Assembly: GCA_017480115.1 (NCBI GenBank)
Contig: JAFVBH010000058.1
Coordinates: forward strand, 1 to 64,000
Origin: Clostridia bacterium
GTDB taxonomy: Bacteria; Bacillota; Clostridia; Oscillospirales; Acutalibacteraceae
Length of the DNA: 64,000 nt
Direction of reading: 5' to 3'
This document shows positions 7,904 through 16,673 of this stretch, piece by piece. The stretch's first letter is position 1. Each line of letters begins with the position of its first letter. The translations under genes and the position numbers were made by a program. Under the pieces are notes generated by a model. The model did not search any database. It was not told the origin of the DNA and saw only the letters and a list, made by a program, of their open reading frames with translations.

Positions 7904-9589
7904 TCAATCAAACAGATAGACTCTGGTCTCGTAGGGCTTGAGCACGCAGCCTACGGCGTTGGCCTTGGGATCGTCGTAGTTGCAGATCATGCAGGTACCC
8001 TTGCTCAGGTCGTAGCCCTCCGGCGCTCTGAACGCGGCGGTCTTATCATTAAAGGAGCAGATGACCAGCATTTTCTTGCCCTCGTAGCTTCTGCCGTAGC
8101 AAAACAGCTTATCATTGTCGTGATAATACTCCTCGTAATCGCCGTAGATCACGATCTCGTTTTCCTTACGGAATTTCAAGAGCTTTCTGTAGAAATTCAG
8201 CACGGAATCCGGATCCTGATCCGCTGCCTCCACATTGATCTCGGTATAATTGGGATTGATATAGAACCAGGGTTTATCCGCTGTGGTAAAGCCGGCGTTC
8301 TTGCCTGCCGTCCACTGTACCGGTGTACGCGCGTTGTCACGGGAGGCGTATTTCGCGATCTTCATGATGGTATCGTTCTTTACGCCGAACTTACGCACCA
8401 TGTTATAGATATTTTTCGTAGAAACGTCCTCGTACATATCAATGTCGGGCAGGTTGATATTGGTCATGCCGATTTCCTGTCCCTGATAAATAAAGGGCGT
8501 GCCGCTCTGGCAGATATACATGGTCGCCAGCATCTTGGCGCTCGCCTCTCTGTATTCAAGGCTGCCGTAACGGTCGATCACGCGGGGCTGATCGTGGTTT
8601 TCGATATACAGCGCGTTCCAGCCCTTGCCGTACAGGGATTTCTGCCAGTTGGTATAAACCTTTTTCAGTTTTTTCAGGTTAAAGGGCATCTTGATCCAGC
8701 TGACGAACATACAATCCGCCTCCATATGCTGGAAGTGGAACATCATATTCAGCACCTGCTCGGGACCCTCTGCGATGTGCTTAAGCGCTTTTTTAGGCGT
8801 CATCATAGGCGCCTCGCCCAAGATCATGCAATCATACTGCGACCAGACCTCTTTAAACTCCATCAGATACTGATGCAGATTGGGGCCGTCCATATAATGC
8901 TCGAAACCGGCGGCCACGGGCAGGGGGATACCGTCGGGCAGCCCTTCCCGCTTGGAGATAAAGGTAATCACGTCCTCGCGGAAGCCGTCCACGCCCATAT
9001 CCAGCCAATAGCGCATGATATCCTTGACTTCCTCGCGCACCTTGGGATTGTCCATATTCAGATCGGGCTGCGCCTCCGCGAACAGGTGCAGATACCACTC
9101 GTCGCGCTCGGGGACATATTTCCAGCCCGGCTCGGCAAAGGTGGATTTCCAGTCGTTGGGCGGCATTTTGTTGCCCATTCTGCCCTTGCGCCAAATGTAA
9201 TAATCTTTATAAGGGTTATCCTCGCCGCCCTTTTTGCTCTCCAAGAACCAGGGGTGCTGATCCGAGGTGTGGTTGACGACGAGATCCATAATGACCTTCA
9301 GCCCGCGTTCATGCGCGCCGTCCAGCACCGCCTTGAAGTCCTCCAGCGTGCCGTACTCGGGGGCAATATTTCTGTAATCGGCAATGTCGTATCCATAGTC
9401 TTTCTGCGGGGATACATAGAGCGGAGAAAACCAGATCGCGTCGACGCCGATGCTCTTGATATAATCAAGCTTGGACAGCACGCCCTTGAGGTCGCCGATA
9501 CCGTCGCCGTTCCCGTCGCAGAAGCTGCGGGGCCATACCTGATAGACAGACATTTCTTTATACCAATGTTTTTTAATTTCCGGTGCCAT
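7904..9589 (-). CDS. GH13 alpha-glucosidase (oligo-1,6-glucosidase / alpha-glucosidase type)
   Basis: 561 residues, the usual size for this GH13 group. The family blocks are present: QVWPRSFCDGNGDGIGDL, DLVVNHTSDQHPWF, the nucleophile Asp in DGFREDVI (residue 206), the acid/base Glu in ILGEAP (259), and ENHDQPR (Asp 333). The C-terminal beta domain follows. No signal peptide is present, so it acts on imported isomaltose, maltose or related alpha-glucosides. ATG 9589 is preceded by CGGAGGTTCTT. An upstream in-frame Met would place the start in an A/T-rich promoter region. Exact linkage preference (1,6 versus 1,4) is not resolved by the motifs I can see. Confidence 0.92.
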   Translation of the reverse strand: MAPEIKKHWYKEMSVYQVWPRSFCDGNGDGIGDLKGVLSKLDYIKSIGVDAIWFSPLYVSPQKDYGYDIADYRNIAPEYGTLEDFKAVLDGAHERGLKVIMDLVVNHTSDQHPWFLESKKGGEDNPYKDYYIWRKGRMGNKMPPNDWKSTFAEPGWKYVPERDEWYLHLFAEAQPDLNMDNPKVREEVKDIMRYWLDMGVDGFREDVITFISKREGLPDGIPLPVAAGFEHYMDGPNLHQYLMEFKEVWSQYDCMILGEAPMMTPKKALKHIAEGPEQVLNMMFHFQHMEADCMFVSWIKMPFNLKKLKKVYTNWQKSLYGKGWNALYIENHDQPRVIDRYGSLEYREASAKMLATMYICQSGTPFIYQGQEIGMTNINLPDIDMYEDVSTKNIYNMVRKFGVKNDTIMKIAKYASRDNARTPVQWTAGKNAGFTTADKPWFYINPNYTEINVEAADQDPDSVLNFYRKLLKFRKENEIVIYGDYEEYYHDNDKLFCYGRSYEGKKMLVICSFNDKTAAFRAPEGYDLSKGTCMICNYDDPKANAVGCVLKPYETRVYLFD

Positions 9590-9741
9590 AAGAACCTCCG
9601 ATAAAATAAAATAATTATACGGTATTAGTTTAGCAATTTTTCCACAAAAAGTAAAGAGGAAACGGCAGGTTTTATCAATTTTTATGAAAATCAGCATTTG
9701 CCCGGCGATTCCCGCATCGGCGGTTCCCTGCCCTCCTTTTC

Positions 9742-9770
9742 TTGACAATTCTTTCTATAAATGCTAGAAT
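9742..9770 (+). promoter_or_regulatory. Promoter of the polysaccharide operon
   Basis: TTGACA (9742-9747), 17 nt, TAGAAT (9765-9770). The predicted transcript start near 9777 lies downstream of the first in-frame ATG at 9761. This rules that ATG out and supports a later start at TTG 9839. Confidence 0.8.
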
Positions 9771-9838
9771 GTTTGGAGATATTATCTTATAAAAATCCCT
9801 TTCCGTCCCCGAGGCGGAGCCAAAGAGGTCATGATAGA

Positions 9839-11731
9839 TTGAAAGGTCGCAGCGATACATTCGGCAGGCTGAGGGTACTGCTCTTAGTTTTTGCGGATAT
9901 TATAATTCTGAACGCCACCAATATACTGGCAGTCCTCGTCCGACTGGAGTTTAATCTCACGGATTTTGAAGAAAGCCCGTATCTGCACAATATTCTTCTG
10001 TTCGCGGTATTCAACACCGCCCTTACGCTTTTGATCTTCAAATTCTTTAATATATATAAGATTCTGTGGGAATACGCCGGGCTTTTGGAGGCGTTTATTC
10101 TTGCGGGCGCTTGCGCGTTGTCCACCAGTATGCAGTACATTCTTATGCAAACTGTGTTTGCCCGCATCATCGGCACTACGGATCTGGTACTGCCGCGCAG
10201 TTATCCCGTGATCGCTTTTTTCCTGCTGCTGCTTGCGGAGGCGGTATTCCGCTTCTCCTACCGGCTGCGGGAAATGATGCGCACCACTTACGGAAAACCC
10301 CGGGAGGAAGCCAAGGCGCGCACGCTGTTGATCGGCGCCGGACAGGCAGGCGCGCTGATTTTGCGCGATTTAAAAAACAATCCCCGTACCTCCCGCAACA
10401 ACATCGTCTGCGTGATCGACGACGATCCTCATAAGGCGGGGCACTTTCTAAACAACGTCCCCATCGTCGGCGGCAGAGACGCGATTAAGGGCGCGGTGGA
10501 AAAATACAATGTCAGCGAGATCATCATGGCGGTGCCCAGCATCTCCGCCCACGACAGGCGCGAGATCATCGACGCCTGCCAGGAGGTCAACTGCCGTCTG
10601 CGTACCCTGCCCTCGCTCTATCAGCTTGCGGGCGGCGAGGTCAGCCTGCAGCAGCTGCGCGACGTGAAGATCGACGACCTGCTGGGCAGAGACAGCGTAA
10701 ATGTCAATGTGGACGAGATCATCGGCTATGTCAGCGGCAAGACCGTGCTGGTCACGGGCGGCGGCGGCTCCATCGGCAGCGAGCTGTGCCGGCAGATCGC
10801 CCGCCACAGCCCGAAAAAGCTGATTATTTTTGACATTTATGAAAATAACGCCTACGCCATTCAGCAGGAGCTGCTGACGGAAAATCCGCAGCTTGACCTT
10901 GAGGTGCTGATCGGTTCCGTGCGCGACAGTGCGCGCGTAGACATGATTTTTGCGCAGTACAATCCCGACGTGGTCTATCACGCGGCGGCGCACAAGCATG
11001 TGCCGCTGATGGAGGATTCTCCCAATGAAGCGGTCAAAAACAACGTATTCGGCACGAAAAACGTCGCCGAGGCGGCGCATAAACATCAATCCGGCACCCT
11101 TGTATTTATTTCTACGGACAAGGCGGTCAACCCAACCAATATCATGGGCGCGTCCAAGCGGCTGTGCGAAATGATCATCGAATACTACTCCCGCCTCTCC
11201 GAGACGAAATTCGTCGCGGTGCGGTTCGGCAACGTGCTGGGCAGCAACGGCAGCGTGATCCCCCTGTTCCGCAAGCAGATCGCGGCGGGTGGCCCCGTTA
11301 CGGTTACCCATAAGGATATTATCCGCTATTTCATGACCATTCCCGAGGCGGTGTCCCTTGTTCTACAGGCGGGCGCGTATGCCAAGGGCGGCGAAATTTT
11401 TGTGCTGGACATGGGCAACCCCGTGCGCATTGACGATCTGGCGCGAAAAATGATAAGACTTTCGGGATACGAGCCGGATAAGGAGATCAAAATAGTATAT
11501 ACGGGACTGCGTCCCGGCGAAAAGCTGTATGAGGAGCTGCTGATGCGCGAGGAGGGGCTGCAAAAGACCCCGAACAATCTGATTTTCATCGGCAAGCTGA
11601 CGGATATTGATACGGCGGCATTTTCCGCGCAGCTGGAATCGCTGCACCGTCTGTGCGACGACAACGCCGCGGACATCAAGCAGGTCGTGGCGGACATGGT
11701 GCCCACTTATACGATCAGGAATGAGGAATAA
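9839..11731 (+). CDS. Polytopic nucleotide-sugar 4,6-dehydratase (CapD/EpsC/PglF family)
   Basis: 630 residues from TTG 9839, preceded by AGAGGT. Four membrane helices (to about residue 130) are followed by a CoA-binding-like Rossmann domain (LLIGAGQAGALILRDL). The C-terminal SDR domain carries GGGGSIGSE, the segment STDKAVNPTN and the YYSRLSE region. Family members convert UDP-GlcNAc to a UDP-4-keto-6-deoxy sugar. These sugars lead to bacillosamine, FucNAc or QuiNAc, so it probably makes the first sugar of a surface polysaccharide or glycan. The next gene, 3 nt downstream, is the matching initiating phosphoglycosyl transferase. The SDR motif SxDKAVNP replaces the usual YxxxK, as is normal in this group. 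Confidence 0.9.
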   Translation: MKGRSDTFGRLRVLLLVFADIIILNATNILAVLVRLEFNLTDFEESPYLHNILLFAVFNTALTLLIFKFFNIYKILWEYAGLLEAFILAGACALSTSMQYILMQTVFARIIGTTDLVLPRSYPVIAFFLLLLAEAVFRFSYRLREMMRTTYGKPREEAKARTLLIGAGQAGALILRDLKNNPRTSRNNIVCVIDDDPHKAGHFLNNVPIVGGRDAIKGAVEKYNVSEIIMAVPSISAHDRREIIDACQEVNCRLRTLPSLYQLAGGEVSLQQLRDVKIDDLLGRDSVNVNVDEIIGYVSGKTVLVTGGGGSIGSELCRQIARHSPKKLIIFDIYENNAYAIQQELLTENPQLDLEVLIGSVRDSARVDMIFAQYNPDVVYHAAAHKHVPLMEDSPNEAVKNNVFGTKNVAEAAHKHQSGTLVFISTDKAVNPTNIMGASKRLCEMIIEYYSRLSETKFVAVRFGNVLGSNGSVIPLFRKQIAAGGPVTVTHKDIIRYFMTIPEAVSLVLQAGAYAKGGEIFVLDMGNPVRIDDLARKMIRLSGYEPDKEIKIVYTGLRPGEKLYEELLMREEGLQKTPNNLIFIGKLTDIDTAAFSAQLESLHRLCDDNAADIKQVVADMVPTYTIRNEE

Positions 11732-11734
11732 GCA

Positions 11735-12346
11735 ATGAGGAATTACGCCAAAGTGAAACGCCTGCTCGACGTTACCGCCTCCGGCGCGCTTTTGGTCGCG
11801 GGCGCGCTGCCCATGGCGGCGGTAGCGGCGGCTGTAAAGCTGGATTCCCCCGGGCCCGCCATTTTCAGGCAGACGCGCTTGGGGCTTGACGGCAAGGCGT
11901 TTACCATGTATAAATTCCGCTCCATGCAGGTGGGCGCGGAGCATACGGGCAGCGGCGTCTATTCCGCCCAAGGCGACCCCCGGGTCACCCGCGTGGGCGG
12001 GCTGCTGCGTAAAACCAGCATCGACGAGCTGCCCCAGCTTTTGAATATTTTCAAGGGGGACATGAGCTTTATCGGGCCGCGTCCCGTGCTGACCTATCAC
12101 CCGTGGACGTTCGATCGGTACACCGCCGCGCAGCGCAAACGCTTCACCGTGCGCCCCGGCGTGACGGGCTGGGCGCAGGTCAACGGAAGAAAGACCGTCA
12201 TGTGGGACGAACGGCTGAAATACGACGCGGAATATGCGGACAATCTGTCCTTAAAATTCGATTTAAAGATACTGAAAATGACCGTCCGTGAGGTACTGTC
12301 CGTAGGGGATAATCTCAACAGCGGCAAGACCGTCGCCGACGCGTAA
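11735..12346 (+). CDS. Initiating sugar phosphotransferase (monotopic phosphoglycosyl transferase, PglC/EpsL type)
   Basis: 203 residues: a short N-terminal hydrophobic segment (about 13-35, probably a re-entrant helix) and the bacterial sugar transferase domain (PF02397). The signatures are [23 protein letters not shown], and [25 protein letters not shown] written in shorter pieces across residues 85-110. It would transfer a sugar-1-phosphate from the UDP-sugar made by the upstream dehydratase to undecaprenyl phosphate. It is in the small single-domain class, without the extra membrane helices of WbaP. ATG 11735 has AGGAATGAGGAATAAGC upstream. Confidence 0.93.
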   Translation: MRNYAKVKRLLDVTASGALLVAGALPMAAVAAAVKLDSPGPAIFRQTRLGLDGKAFTMYKFRSMQVGAEHTGSGVYSAQGDPRVTRVGGLLRKTSIDELPQLLNIFKGDMSFIGPRPVLTYHPWTFDRYTAAQRKRFTVRPGVTGWAQVNGRKTVMWDERLKYDAEYADNLSLKFDLKILKMTVREVLSVGDNLNSGKTVADA

Positions 12347-12359
12347 AGGGTCTGATATA

Positions 12360-13178
12360 ATGCTTGCATACATCTACATTACCAACGATCCGGTCGTGGC
12401 GCAGATCGCGGAGACAGCCGGCGTCAGCGAGATTTTTGTCGATCTGGAAAAAATCGGCAAGGAGGATCGCCAGCGCGGCATGAACACCGTAAAGTCCGAT
12501 CATTCCATCGCAGACGTGATCGCTGTCAGAAGCGCGTTAAAAAAAGCCCGCCTTTTGGTGCGGGTCAATTCCATACACGAAAATTCCGAAGAAGAGATCC
12601 GCGCCGTTATCAATGCCGGTGCGGATATACTTATGCTGCCTTACTTTAAAACCGTGGAGGAAGTCGAAACATTTCTTACGTTTTGCGGCGGCAGCGTGCA
12701 GACCCGCCTGCTGGTGGAAACTGCGGAGGCGGCGGAAAAGCTGGAGGAGATTCTTTCTTTGCCGGGCGTCGACAGCGCGTATATCGGGTTAAACGATCTG
12801 CATCTGAGCCTGCATAAAAAATTCATGTTTGAGCTGTTGACGGACGGCACTGCGGATCGCATCTGTAAAATTCTGCAAGCGCATAACCTTCCCTTCGGCA
12901 TCGGCGGCGTGGCAAGCCTCGGCAAAGGAACCCTGCCGGCGGAGTACATTTTGGCGGAGCATTACCGGCTCGGCTCGTCCATGGTGATCCTTTCCAGAAG
13001 CTTCTGCAATCTGGCGGAGCATACCGACCCGGCGGAGATTCGGGAAATCTTCACAAACGGCGTTCACGATCTGCACGCGTATGAACAGAAGCTTGCCGCC
13101 GAAAGCGAGCAATTTTTCATACAATCGCATCAAACCACCGCGCAGATCATAAAACAGATCACGGAGGAGATCGTATGA
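12360..13178 (+). CDS. HpcH/HpaI-type aldolase (citrate lyase beta-like TIM barrel)
   Basis: 272 residues. Family features include VDLEKIGKEDRQ near residue 30, LVRVNS (metal/phosphate side), MLPYFKTVEEVE, LLVETAEA and the glycine-rich YIGLNDLHLSL. HpcH/HpaI enzymes make or cleave carbon-carbon bonds with pyruvate or a similar 2-oxoacid and a divalent metal. Its place between a phosphoglycosyl transferase and a 2-hydroxyacid dehydrogenase suggests it makes a small oxo/hydroxy-acid that decorates the glycan. The C-terminal ~40 residues (helical, Gln/His-rich) extend past the barrel. It overlaps the next gene by four bases (ATGA). Substrate unknown. Confidence 0.82.
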   Translation: MLAYIYITNDPVVAQIAETAGVSEIFVDLEKIGKEDRQRGMNTVKSDHSIADVIAVRSALKKARLLVRVNSIHENSEEEIRAVINAGADILMLPYFKTVEEVETFLTFCGGSVQTRLLVETAEAAEKLEEILSLPGVDSAYIGLNDLHLSLHKKFMFELLTDGTADRICKILQAHNLPFGIGGVASLGKGTLPAEYILAEHYRLGSSMVILSRSFCNLAEHTDPAEIREIFTNGVHDLHAYEQKLAAESEQFFIQSHQTTAQIIKQITEEIV

Positions 13179-14083
13179 ACCTGTTGGTTACCGGCGCGTT
13201 TCCCATCGGGGAACAGGAGCGGCTGTTTTTTTCGGAGCACGGCTATCATGTCACAGTACAGCCGGACGAGCAGGCGCAGACCGCACAGCCCGAACAGTAT
13301 GACGCGGTGATCTGCAACGGTCTGTTCCTTTATAACGACATCGCGCGGTTTCAAAAGCTTTCGGTCATTCAACTGACCAGCGCCGGCAGGGACAGACTCC
13401 CCGCGGACTATATCCGCGCACATGCCGTCAAGGTCTTTACCGCCGCGGACGCCTACAGCGCGCCCATGGCGGAATGGGCGATGTACGGGCTTTTGAGCAT
13501 ATTCAAAAACGCCCGATTTTTCCTTGAAAACCAACAGCGCCGCGTATGGGCAAAAGATCGAAATATCCTTGAGCTATCCGGCAAGCATGCCGTGATCTAC
13601 GGCTTTGGCAACGCGGGACAGGCGGTTGCCCGGCGGCTGAAAGCCTTTGATTGCCGGATCACGGCAGTGGATATAAGAAAAACCCTCTCTCCCTATGCGG
13701 ACGATTTTGTATATATCGGAAACGCGGATACGGTTCTGCCCCGGGCGGATATTGTGATCATCACGCTGCCCCTGACGCGCGACACGACCGGCTATTTTCA
13801 CGCGGCGCGGCTGGATCTGATGAAGGACACCGCCGCCATCGTCAACATTGCCAGAGGGAAGCTGATCGACGAGAACGCCCTTTGCGAAGCGTTAAAAAGC
13901 GGCAAATTTCTCGGCGCGGCGCTGGACGTATGCCAAGAGGAGCCGCTGCTCGACAGCAGCCCGCTTTGGGGCTTTGACAACGTGTACATCACGCCCCACA
14001 ACAGCTTTATCGGCGACGGCAATCGCAACCGGCTGTGGACGATCATTCAAAAAAATCTGACGGAAAGCAGGAACGCCCAATGA
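13175..14083 (+). CDS. D-isomer-specific 2-hydroxyacid dehydrogenase family protein
   Basis: 302 residues. The NAD-binding fold begins at FGNAGQAVARRL (about residues 145-156), followed by the acidic VDIR that selects NAD. The catalytic set is present: Arg in NIARGKLID, Glu in CQEEPL and His in TPHNSF. The enzyme interconverts a 2-oxoacid and a D-2-hydroxyacid, or a related serine/phosphoglycerate-type substrate. Paired with the aldolase just upstream, it could supply a lactyl-like or glyceryl-like substituent for the polysaccharide. It overlaps the neighbours on both sides by 4 nt, so translation is probably coupled. Confidence 0.85.
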   Translation: MNLLVTGAFPIGEQERLFFSEHGYHVTVQPDEQAQTAQPEQYDAVICNGLFLYNDIARFQKLSVIQLTSAGRDRLPADYIRAHAVKVFTAADAYSAPMAEWAMYGLLSIFKNARFFLENQQRRVWAKDRNILELSGKHAVIYGFGNAGQAVARRLKAFDCRITAVDIRKTLSPYADDFVYIGNADTVLPRADIVIITLPLTRDTTGYFHAARLDLMKDTAAIVNIARGKLIDENALCEALKSGKFLGAALDVCQEEPLLDSSPLWGFDNVYITPHNSFIGDGNRNRLWTIIQKNLTESRNAQ

Positions 14084-15267
14084 AAAAGCTGTGTATTATC
14101 ACCACTCGCGCCAGCTCCATCGATAACTGGATCAAGCCTTTTTTACCGTTGTATCACAAGGAAAACGTCGCCGTTACCGTTGTTGCCGGCATGACCGAGG
14201 ACGATAAAGCCGCGTTGCTGGCGGACTACCCGTACGTTACCGCTTACAATGTGGATATGCCCCGGGGCGCGGATCTGCTCGGCACATTAAGATCCATTCC
14301 CGCCTTGTATCGGATCTTCAAACGCGGAAAATTTGACATGCTGCAATATTCCACCCCCAACGCCTCTTTTTACAGCGCGATTGCGGGCAGGCTGGCGCGG
14401 GTTCCCGTTCGCCTGTACTGCCAGTGGGGCATGGTATTTGCAGCGCAGACGGGCGTGAAACGGGCGATATTCAAAACGATTGAAAAAATCACCTGTCGCC
14501 TGTCCACCCACGTGCAGCCGGACAGCTTCGGCAATCTGAAATTCTGCCGCGCCCGGGGATTTTATAACGAAAAGAAAAGTGCGGTCATCTGGAACGGCAG
14601 CGCCAAGGGCGTTGACCTTAAAAAATTCGATATTACAAAAAAAGAACAGTGGCGCAGGGAAATCCGCGTGCAGTACGGCATCGCGGACAGCGACCGGGTG
14701 CTGGGCTTTGTGGGCAGACTCGGCAGAGACAAGGGCTGTAATGAGCTGTTTGCGGCATTCAGAGCGTTGGCAAAAGACGATCCCTCGCTGAAGCTGCTGT
14801 TTGTCGGTCCGATTGAAAAAGAGGATACCATTGAGGATATAGACTATTTCCGCGCCGAGAACAGAATCATCAAAACCGGCCGCGTGGGGGACGTGCAGCG
14901 GTATCTTGCCGCCATGGATCTGTTTATTCTGCCCAGCTATCGAGAGGGCTTCGGCATGTCCGTGGTGGAGGCGGAGGCGATGGGCGTGCCCGTGATCGTC
15001 ACCGATATTCCCGGCCCCACCGACGGCATGCTGCGGGATAAAACGGGCAAGGTCATTCCCGTCAGGGACAGCGGCGCGATCATCGAAAGCGTGACCGCCT
15101 TGTTGGCGGACAGCGCGCAGCTGCGGCAGATGTCGGCGGCGGGCGCCCGCTTTGCGGCGGACAATTTTGACAGCAAAATTTTCGCCCAAAAGCTGCTCGA
15201 CAACAGAAAACAACTGTTGGGTATGGAAGCAAACGCAGCGCAGCGAGCAATGCGCGTCGCGCCATAA
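14080..15267 (+). CDS. GT4-family glycosyltransferase
   Basis: 395 residues with two Rossmann-like halves (GT-B fold). The C-terminal signatures are GFVGRLGRDKGCNELFAAF, KLLFVGP, and LPSYREGFGMSVVEAEAMGVPVIV split across residues 285-310, which include the E-x7-E motif (EGFGMSVVE). It probably adds the second sugar to the undecaprenyl-linked intermediate on the cytoplasmic face. ATG 14080 overlaps the previous stop (ATGA). This is the last gene of the five-gene operon. No flippase or polymerase follows, so the pathway must use genes elsewhere. Confidence 0.9.
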   Translation: MKKLCIITTRASSIDNWIKPFLPLYHKENVAVTVVAGMTEDDKAALLADYPYVTAYNVDMPRGADLLGTLRSIPALYRIFKRGKFDMLQYSTPNASFYSAIAGRLARVPVRLYCQWGMVFAAQTGVKRAIFKTIEKITCRLSTHVQPDSFGNLKFCRARGFYNEKKSAVIWNGSAKGVDLKKFDITKKEQWRREIRVQYGIADSDRVLGFVGRLGRDKGCNELFAAFRALAKDDPSLKLLFVGPIEKEDTIEDIDYFRAENRIIKTGRVGDVQRYLAAMDLFILPSYREGFGMSVVEAEAMGVPVIVTDIPGPTDGMLRDKTGKVIPVRDSGAIIESVTALLADSAQLRQMSAAGARFAADNFDSKIFAQKLLDNRKQLLGMEANAAQRAMRVAP

Positions 15268-15351
15268 ACATCGCATTTACGATATGCGCGCATATCAAAA
15301 GTAAGACCGTATACACAAACAGATAAGTCCCAAGCTAAAAAACAAGGATCA

Positions 15352-15459
15352 TTAAAACCCAAAGAAGCCATGTTTTTGCCCGAGGCGGTACCATCCGGTA
15401 CCGCCTCGGCACAAAAACACGGCTTCTTCCTGCTCTCCCCGGCAGCCTATGGTTTTAAT
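15352..15459. repeat. Long multi-armed inverted repeat between convergent genes
   Basis: Outer arms ATTAAAACC (15352-15360) and GGTTTTAAT (15451-15459) enclose AAGAAGCC/GGCTTCTT, TGTTTTTG/CAAAAACA and CGAGGCGGTACC/GGTACCGCCTCG, giving a stem of about 29 bp. It sits between two convergent operons, so it may stop transcription from both sides, though a T-run is weak. The arms AGCCxTGTTTTTGC and CAAAAACACGGCT recur at 28839-28896, so this is a dispersed element rather than a one-off terminator. Confidence 0.75.
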
Positions 15460-15465
15460 ATGCGA

Positions 15466-16605
15466 TTACCTTGCGCCTGCGGCGGCAGCGGCTGCCGCAG
15501 TGGGGGTAAAGATTGATGCAATATCCTCGTCGGAAAGCTCCACGCCAAACACGTCCTGATAATAGCTCTTCGCTTCAGCGGTCACGTCTATATCCGCAAA
15601 CAAATCGGGATAAACGCTCTTTGCAAGCCAAAGCAGCGTGACCGGCGTATCCGCGCCGGGGGTGTAGGAACGATACATACCCAGCGGCATTTTGAAAATT
15701 CTGCCGTTCTGCGCGGCGGTCACGGTGCTCCAATCGTAGTTGCCGATGGTATTATTGAGAATATCCTCCGGCTGCGCGGGGGTGAAATTGGTAATAATCA
15801 TCGTATCGGGATTCCACGCGTATACCTGTTCCATGTTCACGGGAACCGCGTTATCCTTTTCGATCTCCTCCGCGACATTGACAGCGCCGACAGCGTCGCA
15901 CCACCACTGCCCGAAGAAATTTTTACCGGACGAGAAAATGCCGTTTTCATCATACCGGAACAGTACGAACATGCGGGCTTTGTCCGCATCGGCGATTCCT
16001 GACACGCGGGACTGCACCAGTTCATACATCTGCTCGCTGCGGGCGCGGACAATATCCGCTTTTGCATCCGCGGGGAACATCTGCGAGATCAGATCGATCC
16101 AGTGATTCAGCGTCTCGATGCAGTTATAGCCCCATTTATTCACTGAGATCATCACAACGCTAAAACCGGCGTTGGTGAGACGCTCGCCCAGTTCCGCGTT
16201 GGCTTCGTTGCAAAACACCACATCGGGGGTCTTCGTCGCCAGTTCCTCGGCGTTGATGTCCTCATCATTGGTGTCAACGTCCAAAATTTCAGGATACAGC
16301 TTGCCCAGCAAACCGTTCCGCGCGGCGGACATGCTTGCCTTGGGAATGGAAACCAGCTTTTCAGCGGAATTGAAAAACACCGTCAGCACGGAGGGCAGCG
16401 GCAGAATACCGACCACCGCGATCCGTTGAATATCCGCAGGAACCGTAACCTCCCTGCCCAGATGATCCACCACCGTGATCTCATCTGCTGTCAGCGCGTC
16501 CGTCGTCGGCTCGGCGTCAACGGAACCGGGTACTGTTTTTTTCGCGCAGCCTGTAAATGCAAACAGCAGGCACAGCGCAAGAAAGAATGCAATTGTCTTT
16601 TTCAT
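15466..16605 (-). CDS. ABC-transporter substrate-binding lipoprotein (FecB/BtuF-type, Peripla_BP_2)
   Basis: 379 residues. The N-terminal signal ends in the lipobox FTGC, giving a lipid-anchored protein. The mature part opens with VVDHLGREVTVPADIQRIAV, the usual start of cluster III binding proteins for iron chelates, heme and cobalamin. Later segments (PDVVFCNEAN, WNPDTMIITNF, WSTVTAAQNGRIFKMPLG) fit the family. The C-terminus ends in an alanine run. ATG 16605 has AAAAGAGGTTGATCTG upstream. It is the last gene of the operon, separated from its permease and ATPase by the three nitrogenase-like genes. This arrangement ties transport to that enzyme. Ligand unknown. Confidence 0.88.
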   Translation of the reverse strand: MKKTIAFFLALCLLFAFTGCAKKTVPGSVDAEPTTDALTADEITVVDHLGREVTVPADIQRIAVVGILPLPSVLTVFFNSAEKLVSIPKASMSAARNGLLGKLYPEILDVDTNDEDINAEELATKTPDVVFCNEANAELGERLTNAGFSVVMISVNKWGYNCIETLNHWIDLISQMFPADAKADIVRARSEQMYELVQSRVSGIADADKARMFVLFRYDENGIFSSGKNFFGQWWCDAVGAVNVAEEIEKDNAVPVNMEQVYAWNPDTMIITNFTPAQPEDILNNTIGNYDWSTVTAAQNGRIFKMPLGMYRSYTPGADTPVTLLWLAKSVYPDLFADIDVTAEAKSYYQDVFGVELSDEDIASIFTPTAAAAAAAGAR

Positions 16606-16673
16606 CAGATCAACCTCTTTTGAATCAGAATTTATTTGCAAACATCTGTGGGAACGGAAATCCCGACAGATAG

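Noticed and set aside
7583-9604. A 673-codon plus-strand open frame opposite the GH13 gene
   Set aside because: GH13 on the minus strand has all catalytic motifs and a good ribosome site. The opposite frame has neither.
9761-9838. N-terminal extension of the dehydratase to ATG 9761
   Set aside because: This ATG lies inside the promoter, upstream of the predicted transcript start.
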